Source of the DNA: Ignavibacteria bacterium
Lineage (GTDB): Bacteria > Bacteroidota > Ignavibacteria > Ignavibacteriales > Ignavibacteriaceae
DNA length: 55,366 bases
Assembly: GCA_021286645.1 (NCBI GenBank)
Contig: JAJTBZ010000105.1
Span: forward strand, 1-55,366
Direction: 5' to 3'
Shown: positions 17,636 to 26,708 of the stretch, piece by piece
How positions within the stretch are numbered: the stretch's first letter is position 1
Layout of the letters: each line of letters begins with the position of its first letter
The notes under the pieces: model-generated
What the model was told of the DNA's origin: nothing
What the model saw: only the letters and a program-made list of their open reading frames with translations
The model's database searches: none
Position numbers and translations under genes: made by a program

Positions 17636-18382
17636 TTATTTAACACCTATCAGAATGGGTAAAATCTTTTCTGAATGGAAACTAAGCTCCGGGTGCTCTT
17701 TGATAAATAGTGCGGTGGATGACCCTCCGTCGAGATTTATCAACTGCAAATCGTGGCTGAATATTCCGGAATTTTTACATTTCTCGGCGAATTCTGTTAA
17801 TTTATACCCTCTTCTTGAAATCACGATATAAAGACCGGCCAGATCAGAGGCAATTGCGGTTCTTGCCGTAATACGCGTACCATTAATACAATCCTCAATT
17901 GACTTATAGCAAACAGTATCATGTTGCATAAGTAATGGTCCGGTTTGAACTATGATTGAATTAGTAGGCGATTCCAGGTGTGTAATTGGAAAAATCTTTA
18001 GCAATCTGGTTTGAATATTATAATCAAAACAATACTGTAATTGTCTGTCTATCTTTACCTGCGAATAAAGGCTGTCTTTGATTTTTAAATATCCCGCCGG
18101 CGTGTAAGGCCCGTAGCCATCAAAATAAGATGCATTTACAACAATTTGTAACTTTTCCTTTTCTGCATACTCCTTCAAAGATAGTGTGGGATTAGGTATA
18201 AAAACATATTCGGAAATTTCATGAATTTTAACAATAATCAGATCAGCGTGATGATCCCAATATACGGTGTATGTATCCTCGTTAATAGTTTGAAGAGTAT
18301 CAGAATTTTTTGGGACAAGTGATGCCATAACTAATAAACTCAAAACAAATATTTGGCAAGTAACAATTAGTAATATTTTCAT
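17636..18382 (-). CDS. Phosphodiester glycosidase (NAGPA) domain protein, exported
   Basis: 248 residues with an N-terminal signal or anchor (about 1-20). The family motifs are VNASYFDGYGPYTPAGYLKI, RTAIASD, and the signature NLDGGSSTALFI near the C-terminus, as in phosphodiester glycosidases related to the human uncovering enzyme and to bacterial proteins such as YngK/ExoP-linked members. These hydrolyse sugar-1-phosphodiesters or related bonds in the envelope. The gene starts eight bases after the histidine kinase stop, so it belongs to the regulator-kinase operon, and its envelope substrate may be tied to what the kinase senses. That link is inference. Confidence 0.8.
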   Translation of the reverse strand: MKILLIVTCQIFVLSLLVMASLVPKNSDTLQTINEDTYTVYWDHHADLIIVKIHEISEYVFIPNPTLSLKEYAEKEKLQIVVNASYFDGYGPYTPAGYLKIKDSLYSQVKIDRQLQYCFDYNIQTRLLKIFPITHLESPTNSIIVQTGPLLMQHDTVCYKSIEDCINGTRITARTAIASDLAGLYIVISRRGYKLTEFAEKCKNSGIFSHDLQLINLDGGSSTALFIKEHPELSFHSEKILPILIGVK

Positions 18383-18390
18383 AATCAGTA

Positions 18391-19650
18391 TTAGAATTTT
18401 GGAAAAGTTAACGTGATAGTATGAATATTGCCTTCATTTATGTATTCAACTTCAATATTGTTTGAATCGCATATCTGTTTTACAATAGACAATCCAAGTC
18501 CTGTTGATTGCAGTGAAGGATCACCCTTCATAAAACGATAGAACATTTCCGCTGGTGGTTTATTAAGTGGATGTCCGGAATTTTGAAATATGAGCTTTTG
18601 TTCTGTCGAAAGTATCTTCACATAACCTTTTTGATGATTATGTTTCACACAATTACTCATCAAATTGGAAAAAAGAATTACCAGAAGCTCTTCATTCATT
18701 AGAATCGAGAATTCGGGAGTAGATTCCAAAGTAAGCGTTATTTCTCGTGTTTCTACAATATCGGTAAACTCATCTGTAATTCTTTTTAAAATATCTTTGA
18801 CCCTCAATAGCGACTTCGAGTCGTATTCTTTGCTTTGTAAGCGAGTTAGCAAAGTGAGTGAATTATAAATAACAGCGAGTCGGGATATAGATGCATTTAT
18901 CGAGTTCAAATGTGCTATAATGGATTCGTCCAGATCTGTCCTTTGATACAGAGCCTCAAGCTTAGCCCGGATAATCGCTAAAGGAGTCTGAAGTTCGTGA
19001 GAGGCGTTTTGAGAAAATTCCTGTAGCTTAGAATAATCGGAAAATACTGCTTGTGTTAACTCATTCAGGCAATTATTTAAATCATTAAACTCTACTACTT
19101 CTGAAGGCTGAAATACAACCGGTTTACGGTTTGCGACCGAAAAGGTTTTTAGGCGTCGCAAGCTATCGTAAAAAGGTTCCCAAAGTTTTTTACTTAATCT
19201 ATTAACATACCAACTGGATAGAACAACAGCCAAAAGTAATAAAAAAGCCCCGGTAATAACCACCGGCAATAAGATATTCCCCTTCTGAATTTCATCCAAT
19301 CTCAGTGTAATTAAGTAATATCCCTCTTTGCCATGATAGCATGTAACCAATTGCCGAAACGGATCATATTCCTTTTCATTTACATCAAAAATATTAACAT
19401 CGGTAAGGATATCCCCCCGTATCTCGGGCACTGAATTATTTAGTTTTTTCACTTCGATAAAGGGATAATACTGGGGTATGTTTCCGGTTTGAATACTTTT
19501 AATTACGTTTATTTTCGTTGTAAAGAGTTCTTCATCAATTTCTTGTCCGATGTAATACATTACCGCGAGATATATTATTGCCAGTCCTGCAACAAGAAGG
19601 AAGATAGAAAAAATTGCGTATTTACGGTTGACCTTTTGAATTAATTTCAT
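18391..19650 (-). CDS. Two-transmembrane sensor histidine kinase
   Basis: 419 residues. TM1 is at about 13-35 and TM2 at about 127-149, framing a small periplasmic domain of about 90 residues. A HisKA helix follows with ASHELQTPLAIIRAKLEAL (H218), then a shortened HATPase domain with NLMSNCVKH as the N box and STGLGLSIVKQICD as the G box. Its start overlaps the regulator stop by four bases. The periplasmic part has no recognised fold. The upstream neighbour is a PepSY-like protein, and such proteins often accompany kinases of this type in Bacteroidota, which makes it a candidate periplasmic modulator. Confidence 0.93.
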   Translation of the reverse strand: MKLIQKVNRKYAIFSIFLLVAGLAIIYLAVMYYIGQEIDEELFTTKINVIKSIQTGNIPQYYPFIEVKKLNNSVPEIRGDILTDVNIFDVNEKEYDPFRQLVTCYHGKEGYYLITLRLDEIQKGNILLPVVITGAFLLLLAVVLSSWYVNRLSKKLWEPFYDSLRRLKTFSVANRKPVVFQPSEVVEFNDLNNCLNELTQAVFSDYSKLQEFSQNASHELQTPLAIIRAKLEALYQRTDLDESIIAHLNSINASISRLAVIYNSLTLLTRLQSKEYDSKSLLRVKDILKRITDEFTDIVETREITLTLESTPEFSILMNEELLVILFSNLMSNCVKHNHQKGYVKILSTEQKLIFQNSGHPLNKPPAEMFYRFMKGDPSLQSTGLGLSIVKQICDSNNIEVEYINEGNIHTITLTFPKF

Positions 19651-20324
19651 ACCAATGAAAATTTGTACCCTATTCCGTACACTGCTTTAATGCAATCGGG
19701 CCCCCCGGCTGCGAGAAGCTTTTTTCGCAGGTTTTTAATTTGTGAATATACAAAATCGAGGCTATCGAACGCATCAGCATGATCTCCCCAAATATGCTCG
19801 GCTATCGACTCTTTCGATAGCACTCGTTCCTGATTTGTAATACAGTATAATAGTAAATCATATTCTTTACGAGTTAAAGGTATAAGCACATCATGTAAAT
19901 ATACCTCACGTTTTTCTATAACTATTCTAATTGGTCCGGCAACTATTTTATTATCACCGCTAAATTTCCTTCTCCTTAGAATGGATTGGATGCGAGCATT
20001 TAATTCCGCCAGGTGAAATGGTTTTGTGAGATAGTCATCGGCCCCAAGCTGCAGCCCCTGGATTTTGTCTGATACCGAATTTTTTGCAGTTATAATAATT
20101 ATTCCTGTTTCCGGGGAACGAAGCCGAAGATGTTCAACTAAAGACCAGCCGGTACCACCAGGCAGTGTAATATCGATTATTGCCAGGTCGTATTCATAAA
20201 GGTGAATTTTTTGGTACGCCGCATTATAAGTTGAAGCTGTTTCCACCAGATAATTTTCTGCGCATATGAAATTAACAATTTCTTCGGCAAGCGAAGATTC
20301 GTCTTCAATAAGTAGAAACTTCAT
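19647..20324 (-). CDS. OmpR-family response regulator
   Basis: 225 residues. The receiver domain has the acidic pair in LLIEDES, phosphoacceptor D51 in IIDITLPGGTGW, a Thr in IIITAKN and the Lys in DYLTKPF. The winged-helix DNA-binding domain (about 125-225) has LTRKEYDLLLYCITN and the closing VYGIGYKFSLV. It forms a pair with the kinase at 18391 (four-base overlap). A TAACTTTG at 20336-20343 resembles a Bacteroidota -7 element, but there is no matching upstream element and it lies very close to the start, so it is doubtful. Confidence 0.95.
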   Translation of the reverse strand: MKFLLIEDESSLAEEIVNFICAENYLVETASTYNAAYQKIHLYEYDLAIIDITLPGGTGWSLVEHLRLRSPETGIIIITAKNSVSDKIQGLQLGADDYLTKPFHLAELNARIQSILRRRKFSGDNKIVAGPIRIVIEKREVYLHDVLIPLTRKEYDLLLYCITNQERVLSKESIAEHIWGDHADAFDSLDFVYSQIKNLRKKLLAAGGPDCIKAVYGIGYKFSLV

Positions 20325-20499
20325 GTAAATTATATCAAAGTTAACAAAATTGATATTGAATTAGAATTTAATAAAACTTGTACACAAAAATCTTATAAAT
20401 GATCAAAGCGAGAATAAAGAGCACTATTTGAATAGCTTATGTTGATTTAATATAAAAAATTGTATTTGAAATAGCTATTACCCTAAAAGGTTATTTTGA

Positions 20500-20925
20500 T
20501 TATTTACCGGGATTCCCCAACTCATCGAACAATAACTCTTTTGAATGCCTTTTCTGTGTTATTTGTACTTCAAATAATACCGTTTTATTGGCTCTGGTTA
20601 TTTTAGCTAATTCTGTAATCGTCCAATTTTTATAAAGAGAATGAACATTATTAATAATTATTTGTGGAATTTCATTTAGCGAAATTGATTCTTCAATCTC
20701 GATGCATTTACCTGCACAATTATAAACAACTGCCATTTTTTTTCCGTTTAGAGAAAAATTGGCTTCAAAATTCGATTCCTCTTTATCCCATTTAACACCT
20801 TTTACATTTGGGTATGCTTGCATAAATGCCCTACTAACCTCATTGGGTATTTTTTCACTTTGGAGTCTGATAGATGTTGAAAAAATTAAAAATACCGATA
20901 GACCTATGATTAATTTAAAATTCAT
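20500..20925 (-). CDS. PepSY-like periplasmic protein
   Basis: 141 residues with a signal peptide (about 1-22). It has two repeats of the PepSY-like pattern. The first is PNEVSRAFMQAYPNVKGVKW, then a KEESNFEANFSLNGKKMAVVY strand pair. The second begins with IPQIIINNVHSLYKNWTITE. This matches the PepSY-like (formerly DUF2874) family of small Bacteroidota periplasmic proteins. AAGGAG sits five bases before the ATG. The regulator-kinase pair lies 175 bases downstream on the same strand. The function is unknown. The family resembles BLIP-type folds and is often found next to two-component genes. Confidence 0.8.
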   Translation of the reverse strand: MNFKLIIGLSVFLIFSTSIRLQSEKIPNEVSRAFMQAYPNVKGVKWDKEESNFEANFSLNGKKMAVVYNCAGKCIEIEESISLNEIPQIIINNVHSLYKNWTITELAKITRANKTVLFEVQITQKRHSKELLFDELGNPGK

Positions 20926-21109
20926 TTGAGCTCCTTAATTTTATTCACCGAAAATTAGGAAGCAAATCTGGAGGGAAATAGGACTACTCTTGAAGTAAGC
21001 GAAAAACGAAATTGCCACTAATACAAAGTTGGCAAATTTCCAATGTACCATTAATTATAATGCTACTGAAGCAGATTTTTCTAAAGCATTATCTAAATCT
21101 CGGCCCGGA

Positions 21110-21484
21110 TTAGGCCGTTATCTTCATGACAATAGCTGAACAGACCGCATAGTTTTCCGAGTGGCTAAGCGAAATTTGTACGGCAAACCCTTTAAACCCC
21201 GGATCGGGGTGTAATATAGCAATTTCAGGGTTTCCGTTAATACCAGTAACCACTTCAATGTCAGTCCAGGTAAGCTTTGGTAAAAGCGCATTCGAAAATG
21301 CCTTGTATACGGCTTCTTTCGCTGCAAAACGAACTGCATAATGTTGTGAGGCAAGTGGTTTGGATTTGCAATACTCTATTTCGGTTTTAGTAAAAATTTT
21401 GTTAATAAAATGATCACCAAAACGCTCAATACTTTTTTGTATTCTGATTATTTCAATAATATCAATACCGATTCCAATAATCAT
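21110..21484 (-). CDS. acpS: Holo-[acyl-carrier-protein] synthase
   Basis: 124 residues from the ATG at 21484, one base after the stop of the gamma-glutamyltransferase gene. The frame stays open further upstream, but the conserved N-terminus IIGIGIDIIEI begins right after this ATG and the length then fits the family (about 120-126). Other motifs are FTKTEIEYC and RFAAKEAVYKAF with the magnesium-binding Glu and catalytic Lys. It transfers the 4'-phosphopantetheine of CoA to the serine of ACP in fatty-acid synthesis. A short GC-rich hairpin (CGGCC/GGCCG, 21101-21117) overlaps the stop and could end the transcript. Confidence 0.93.
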   Translation of the reverse strand: MIIGIGIDIIEIIRIQKSIERFGDHFINKIFTKTEIEYCKSKPLASQHYAVRFAAKEAVYKAFSNALLPKLTWTDIEVVTGINGNPEIAILHPDPGFKGFAVQISLSHSENYAVCSAIVMKITA

Positions 21485-21485
21485 A

Positions 21486-23198
21486 TTAATAACCTTCTGC
21501 AGCTCCTGAACCCCGAGGATCACTGCAACCACTAATCTGGCCGGTTAATGGATCTATGTAAATTGCTTCCACCAATCCAAGTACGCGTTTTTCCCCAATA
21601 ATTTGACCTTTGTTCTTCAGAGCGGTACGAACATCCAGGGCCAAACCGTTTAGCTCATAATCTATTCGATCCGGAAGCCACTGATGATGTATGCGGGGCG
21701 CAGCAACAGCATCTGCAACATTCATTTTAAAATCAATAACATTAAGCAGAACTTGTAACGTAGCGGTAATAATTGTGGATCCACCGGGTGAACCCAGAAT
21801 TAGTACTGGTTTGCCATTTTTTAAAACGATTGTTGGAGTCATTGAACTAAGCATTCTTTTTCTGGGAGCAATAGAGTTCGCATCACCCCCAACAAGACCG
21901 AATTGGTTGGGAACACCCGGTTTAGCAGCGAAGTCGTCCATTTCATTATTCAGGAAAAACCCTGCGCCTTCAACAACTACCTTTGCACCATACTCAGAGT
22001 TTATGGTAGTAGTTACACTTACCGCGTTCCCCTCTTTATCGGTAACGGAATAGTGGGTAGTTTGCGGGCTTTCGTATTTTTCGGGCGAACCGGCTAAAAT
22101 TTTACCCGAAGGGCGAGCCTTCCCGTTAATTTGCCTGGCAATATCCGATGCGTAATTCTTTGACAGGAGCATGGTTACCGGAACTTTCCAAAAAGCCGGA
22201 TCACCGAGATGAACGGCGCGATCAGCATAAGCGTGCTTCATAGCTTCTGTTAGAATATGATAGTACTTTGCACTACCATATTCATCTTGGGTAAACTGAA
22301 ATTGCTCTAAAATATTAAGAATTTCAATAAGTATTACACCACCTGAACTTGAAGGAGGCATAGAAACTATGTCATAGCCGTGATATGTCCCGCGAACTAC
22401 ATCGCGTTCTACGGGAGCGTAACCGGCTAAATCTGATAAACTTATATACCCGTTACCCTTTATTATTTGCTTACATAACAGATCTGCTGTTTCACCTTTA
22501 TAAAAGCCATCAGACCCGAAATCAATTATTCGCTGCAAAGTTTTGGCGAGATCTGGCTGTTTAAGAATTTCTCCTTCTCTATACAAAGAATCATTTTTAA
22601 AGAAGATTTTTTTTGTTGAAGGGAACCGGCTCAATTCTTTTGAGTTTCGGGCTAATGAGGAAGCAAAGGAAGTTGATACCTGAAAACCTGAAATAGCAGC
22701 ATTTAATGCCGGTTGAACGATATCTTTACGCTTCAATGTACCATATTTATCAAGCGCGTATAGCATACCGGCAACAGATCCTGGAACTGCCGCAGCAGTC
22801 TCTCCCAACTGAATTTTCTCAGTTTCAACTTTCCCCTCTTTGTTAAGATACATATTTTTCGTAGCAGATGCAGGACCAATCTCTCGATAGTCTATGGCAA
22901 TATCTCTTCCATCCTTTAGATGAATAACCATATAACCGCCACCACCAAGATTACCTGCAGTAGGATACGTAACGGCTAAAGCAAAACCAACGGCAACAGC
23001 AGCATCAATGGCATTGCCACCCTTTTTTAAGACCTGTAAGCCAATCTTCGCCGCTAATGGTTCGGCACAAACAACCATTCCCTTTTCTGCCGTAACAGGA
23101 TGATGCCGTTGCGCCTGCAGGTTAAGGGTTGAAAAAATTACAATCCAAAGAATCAGATTAGAATATTTTAAGTTTCGCGCGAACATTAACACCTTCAT
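21486..23198 (-). CDS. ggt: Gamma-glutamyltransferase
   Basis: 570 residues, exported (hydrophobic segment about 13-28, ending LQAQ). The large-subunit region has GLQVLKKGGNAIDAAVAVG. The autocleavage site and new N-terminal nucleophile is the first Thr of TTHYSV (about T380), followed by NEMDDFAAKPG and the glycine-rich GSPGGSTI. All are intact, so the precursor should mature into two subunits. The enzyme hydrolyses or transfers the gamma-glutamyl group of glutathione and similar peptides in the periplasm. The start overlaps the mlaD-type gene by 41 bases; an ATG four codons later is an alternative. acpS follows after one base. Confidence 0.95.
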   Translation of the reverse strand: MKVLMFARNLKYSNLILWIVIFSTLNLQAQRHHPVTAEKGMVVCAEPLAAKIGLQVLKKGGNAIDAAVAVGFALAVTYPTAGNLGGGGYMVIHLKDGRDIAIDYREIGPASATKNMYLNKEGKVETEKIQLGETAAAVPGSVAGMLYALDKYGTLKRKDIVQPALNAAISGFQVSTSFASSLARNSKELSRFPSTKKIFFKNDSLYREGEILKQPDLAKTLQRIIDFGSDGFYKGETADLLCKQIIKGNGYISLSDLAGYAPVERDVVRGTYHGYDIVSMPPSSSGGVILIEILNILEQFQFTQDEYGSAKYYHILTEAMKHAYADRAVHLGDPAFWKVPVTMLLSKNYASDIARQINGKARPSGKILAGSPEKYESPQTTHYSVTDKEGNAVSVTTTINSEYGAKVVVEGAGFFLNNEMDDFAAKPGVPNQFGLVGGDANSIAPRKRMLSSMTPTIVLKNGKPVLILGSPGGSTIITATLQVLLNVIDFKMNVADAVAAPRIHHQWLPDRIDYELNGLALDVRTALKNKGQIIGEKRVLGLVEAIYIDPLTGQISGCSDPRGSGAAEGY

Positions 23199-24072
23199 TA
23201 TTCAATTGGGTATTCAGGGTTTTAATTGTCTCATTCAATTGTTTTAAGAGTTCTTTAGTATCAGTTGCCAAAGAGTCATCATACATCATTTTCCCCAAAT
23301 TATTCTTTTTCTCCCTGGTTTCTGTTACCATATTATCGAAACGACTTAATAATTGATCGGCATTCGCAGTAATTTTCTGGATATTCTGTAAAGTTTTTTC
23401 TAATTCAGCTGAATTCTTTTGTAGGAATTGCTTTGACTCGCCGACAACATCATTGGTATTTGAGATAATACTTGACATTTTACCGGAGTTTTTATCGATG
23501 AATTGATTGAGCGCGATTGATGCATCTTTCAACTGACCTAAAGTTGCTTTCAAATTCGCTTTCATTTCTTCATCACCAATGAATTTATTCAACTGACTCA
23601 ATGTTGACTTCAGGTCACTCATCATCTGAGGTAAATCCTTACTCATTTCTCCTACTGTCCGCATTACACTGGGGATATCGAATGAGAATTCGCCTTGAGC
23701 TATTTGTGAATAATCAAGCTGCTCTTGCGAGTCGCCGGGAAGAATTTCAATTTTTTTACCTCCCATCAAATCAAGCATTTCGACATGGAACGAAGCTGTT
23801 TTGGAGATATGTACATCTTTATCTAAAGACACGGTAACAAGAACAGTGTTTTTATCACTGAGAATCTTGTCGACATATCCTTTACGGACACCATTAATGG
23901 TAACCTGATCACCGACTTCAAGGCCAGAAACTGTTTGGAAACGAACAGTACACAACTTCCTGTCGGAATTTACCGACCAGTTTTTAGCCCAGCCAATAAC
24001 CCACAGAAGGCCCAACAAGGCCAACACGATGGTTACACCAACTTTAATTTCCGTCTTTCGTTCCTGTTTCAT
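23158..24072 (-). CDS. MlaD/MCE domain protein
   Basis: 304 residues. It has a single N-terminal TM (about 13-29), then an MCE domain (about 38-115) with VSGLEVGDQVTINGVRKGYV, and a long C-terminal helical, coiled-coil region rich in Gln, Asn and Lys. In MlaFEDB-type systems such proteins form periplasmic rings that carry phospholipids between membranes. The permease and ATPase partners (MlaE, MlaF) are not in the window. It starts inside the end of the small coiled-coil gene (29-base overlap), and its own end overlaps ggt by 41 bases, so the three are tightly coupled. Confidence 0.88.
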   Translation of the reverse strand: MKQERKTEIKVGVTIVLALLGLLWVIGWAKNWSVNSDRKLCTVRFQTVSGLEVGDQVTINGVRKGYVDKILSDKNTVLVTVSLDKDVHISKTASFHVEMLDLMGGKKIEILPGDSQEQLDYSQIAQGEFSFDIPSVMRTVGEMSKDLPQMMSDLKSTLSQLNKFIGDEEMKANLKATLGQLKDASIALNQFIDKNSGKMSSIISNTNDVVGESKQFLQKNSAELEKTLQNIQKITANADQLLSRFDNMVTETREKKNNLGKMMYDDSLATDTKELLKQLNETIKTLNTQLNNEGVNVRAKLKIF

Positions 24073-24427
24073 TCTCTATTGCCTCTTGTAAATATTCTTT
24101 AATCTCAATAAGTTTTTCAGTAGATAATTGATGATCCTGAACTATAATATTAAGCGAATCAACAACCTCAACCAGTTTATTGGTTTCGATCTTTTTGCTT
24201 AGTAAAACTGCCTGCTTGTAGGAGTGCAAAGTATTAATTAGTTCTGTTTTTTCAGTAGAACTTTTCAGGCTGTCGATCGAATCATCAAGTTTTGATAAAT
24301 AGTACTCCACAATTCTTTTCTTGCCATAATTTTCTATTTCAGACCAATAATTGCTAATTACGTATAACGTAGCTGCAACCAATATAGTAACAATTACCAG
24401 TCCTTTAATAAAGCATCCGGCTTTCAT
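24044..24427 (-). CDS. Small single-TM coiled-coil protein, unknown function
   Basis: 127 residues: one N-terminal TM (about 7-25) and then an almost wholly helical, charged region with heptad-like spacing. No domain was recognised. Its ATG overlaps the stop of the CorC-type gene (ATGA at 24424-24427) and its end overlaps the MlaD-type gene by 29 bases. This position suggests a membrane-anchored partner of the MlaD protein, which also has a TM and a coiled coil, but nothing in the sequence proves it. Confidence 0.7.
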   Translation of the reverse strand: MKAGCFIKGLVIVTILVAATLYVISNYWSEIENYGKKRIVEYYLSKLDDSIDSLKSSTEKTELINTLHSYKQAVLLSKKIETNKLVEVVDSLNIIVQDHQLSTEKLIEIKEYLQEAIENETGTKDGN

Positions 24428-25695
24428 GATTTTTTCTCCACTAGAATTCGCCTGATCCGATTGTTAACCGAATCAACAACGATAATTTTTAATTCCTGGT
24501 AATGAAAAGTATAACCTTTTTTGGGAATAACTCCTGTGATATTAAATACCCAGCCGGCAACAGTATCGTAAGTAATTTCATCAATCGGAAGTTCCAAATG
24601 AAAGAACTCAAAATACTCCTCAACGGGCATTGTCCCATCCACCAGATAAGTATTGTCGGCAACTTTCTTCATGTATTGTTCGGTTTCTGTTAACTCATCC
24701 CGTAAGTCGCCAACGACTTCCTGAATAATGTCTTCGAGAGTAACAATACCACTGGTACCACCATGCTCATCCACCACAATAGCGAGGTGCATCTTTTTTT
24801 CCTGAAATTCACGCATCATATCATTAATAAGCTTTGTTTCAGGTACAATCAATGGTTGTTTGATAATCTTGTGCAAATCAAATTTTATTTTACCCTGTTT
24901 TTGAAGAAATGGCAGTAAGTCTTTAACATACAGCACGCCAGCTATTTCATCGAGACTCTCTTTGTACACGGGAATTCTGTTATGTGACCGATTTCTAACC
25001 ACCTCTAATACATCTTCCTGAGTACTATCAATCGCTAGGGCGGTAACATCAGTACGGTGGATCATAATTTCACGCACAACCGTGGTTTTTGATTCAACCA
25101 CGCTTCGAATTAAGTCATGTTCGTCTTCATCCAACGTGCCTTTTTCCTTCCCTACTTCTGCCAGATGTTGTAATTCATCTGTTGTTAAAGCACCGCCGAT
25201 TTGCTTAATCCGAAATTTATCGGAGAGGGGTTTTACAATTTCCAATAGTAACTCAGTGACAGGGTATAAGCAGGCGCTGATCCAGTAGAGTGGTATAGTA
25301 ACAATTTTGGCTACAAATACTGGTTTACGTGAAGAAAGAACTTTTGGACTCACTTCCCCGAAAACAAGCAATGTAAGAGTTAAAGTCACAATTTGAATTG
25401 AAAGAGCTATTTCTTCACTAAAGTGATGGTCATGTGCTATTGATACAGCAAACATTGCACTAACTATTGCCGCCAGTGTATTCACAACTGTATTACCAAT
25501 CAGAATGGTGATCAATAACCTTCGGGGGTGTTCGAGCAGCTGGGTAAGATATCGTTGAAAGAGTCTATTTCTGAACTGCTGATTAATAGCATTTTTATCC
25601 AATGAAAATAGAGCAACTTCCGCGCCCGAAAAGAACGCGGAAAGTGCAAATAACGGTATTATTTCAATAAGTAAAAATTGTTCCGCAATAGTCAA
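24424..25695 (-). CDS. CNNM/CorC-type membrane protein (DUF21, CBS pair, CorC_HlyC)
   Basis: 423 residues. The DUF21 membrane domain (about 1-185) has four hydrophobic segments and SAFFSGAEVALFSL, typical of the family. It is followed by a CBS pair (about 205-330, with MIHRTDVTALAID and VDEHGGTSGIVTLEDIIQEVVGDL). The C-terminal CorC_HlyC domain (about 340-420) has VDGTMPVEEYFEFF. Homologs are linked to magnesium or sodium export and were first named hemolysin-like. The function here is most likely divalent-cation homeostasis. ssb ends 19 bases before its start, and the next gene overlaps its stop by four bases. Confidence 0.9.
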   Translation of the reverse strand: MTIAEQFLLIEIIPLFALSAFFSGAEVALFSLDKNAINQQFRNRLFQRYLTQLLEHPRRLLITILIGNTVVNTLAAIVSAMFAVSIAHDHHFSEEIALSIQIVTLTLTLLVFGEVSPKVLSSRKPVFVAKIVTIPLYWISACLYPVTELLLEIVKPLSDKFRIKQIGGALTTDELQHLAEVGKEKGTLDEDEHDLIRSVVESKTTVVREIMIHRTDVTALAIDSTQEDVLEVVRNRSHNRIPVYKESLDEIAGVLYVKDLLPFLQKQGKIKFDLHKIIKQPLIVPETKLINDMMREFQEKKMHLAIVVDEHGGTSGIVTLEDIIQEVVGDLRDELTETEQYMKKVADNTYLVDGTMPVEEYFEFFHLELPIDEITYDTVAGWVFNITGVIPKKGYTFHYQELKIIVVDSVNNRIRRILVEKKS

Positions 25696-25714
25696 TTAAC
25701 TTTACCCGAGATAT

Positions 25715-26161
25715 TTAAAATGGTAAATCATCTTCCGGCTTATCTGAGCTATTGCTACTGATATCAAGATAGCGTTCTTCCATACCGCCGCCAGAATTTT
25801 CTGTACTATTTGAGGAAGAATTGCTGCCACGAGGATCAAGTAGAATAATATTTTCTGCTACGATTTCAAAAGATGTACGTTTGTTTCCATCTTTATCGTT
25901 GTATTGACGCATCGAGATACGCCCTTCAATATACACCTTTTTACCTTTTTTCAGGTTTTCTTTTGTATAATCATTAAGATTATAGCAAACAATATTATGC
26001 CATGTAGTTTCATCGGTCCAGTTCCCCTCTTTATTTTTATACGAACGGGTTGTGGCCAAAGAAAAGGTGGTTATCGAAAAAGAATTATCGGTTGAAAAGC
26101 GGTTTTCACAATCTCTCCCCAGATTACCGATAAGCATAACTTTATTTAAAGCAAAAGCCAT
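25715..26161 (-). CDS. ssb: Single-stranded DNA-binding protein
   Basis: 148 residues. The OB-fold (about 1-108) begins NKVMLIGNLGRDCENRF and includes WHNIVCYN and KGKKVYIEGRI. A short Ser/Asn/Gly-rich linker leads to the acidic tip PEDDLPF that recruits partner proteins. Length and layout are normal. The start is an ATG preceded by AAGGAG-like sequence. It lies between the anti-sigma factor gene and the CorC-type gene on the same strand. Confidence 0.95.
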   Translation of the reverse strand: MAFALNKVMLIGNLGRDCENRFSTDNSFSITTFSLATTRSYKNKEGNWTDETTWHNIVCYNLNDYTKENLKKGKKVYIEGRISMRQYNDKDGNKRTSFEIVAENIILLDPRGSNSSSNSTENSGGGMEERYLDISSNSSDKPEDDLPF

Positions 26162-26246
26162 AAATACTCCTTATAAGGTTAATGAAATAAAACTAGCACT
26201 GTATTCTATACCGTTCAACGGGTTAACCGAGCACTTTAGGGTATAG

Positions 26247-26708
26247 TTACTTTTTAACAAATCGCAAATAAACAAGAACTAAAGAAAACAATGCGATTAC
26301 CCCCAATAAAACATAAATTAAGAGCGTCGTACTATTCAACGGCGGCGCTTTAGTTGCCGATTTAATCTTAACTTTTGGCTGTTGTTTTCTGAATACTGTT
26401 TCAACTTTACTGGCTTCGGACAAATCAATCTTCTTCGAGGATTCTACCTTAGCCGGCTCTTTTGAATTGGTTGTCTTACCTTCATCCATTGCCTGAACAT
26501 CTTTCACGATTTCATCAAACAACGATTTAGGCGATGGAATAATTACTGAAATATTTTCAAGCTTATCAAAATAAGCCTTCATACGCGTAAATTCATACTG
26601 GCAGGCATTACATGTGCGCCTATGATTATCAAAATCTGCACGCTGCCTGTCAGAAAGAATATTATCGAAATAATCATGCATCAGAGCTTTAGATTCATCA
26701 CAATTCAT
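26247..26708 (-). CDS. Zinc-binding anti-sigma factor
   Basis: 153 residues. The N-terminal ZAS-type domain has C3 and the H-x3-C-x2-C set at H29, C33 and C36. A Lys/Pro-rich linker (about 75-125) leads to one C-terminal TM (about 128-150). This is the layout of a membrane-anchored anti-sigma factor holding an ECF sigma factor in the cytosol, where zinc-site redox change or proteolysis could release it. The start overlaps the stop of the sigma-factor gene by four bases, which supports the pairing. Confidence 0.88.
   Translation of the reverse strand: MNCDESKALMHDYFDNILSDRQRADFDNHRRTCNACQYEFTRMKAYFDKLENISVIIPSPKSLFDEIVKDVQAMDEGKTTNSKEPAKVESSKKIDLSEASKVETVFRKQQPKVKIKSATKAPPLNSTTLLIYVLLGVIALFSLVLVYLRFVKK

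Noticed and set aside
21485-21532. Upstream start for acpS at 21532
   Set aside because: It adds 16 residues absent from the family and overlaps ggt. The ATG at 21484 gives the conserved N-terminus.
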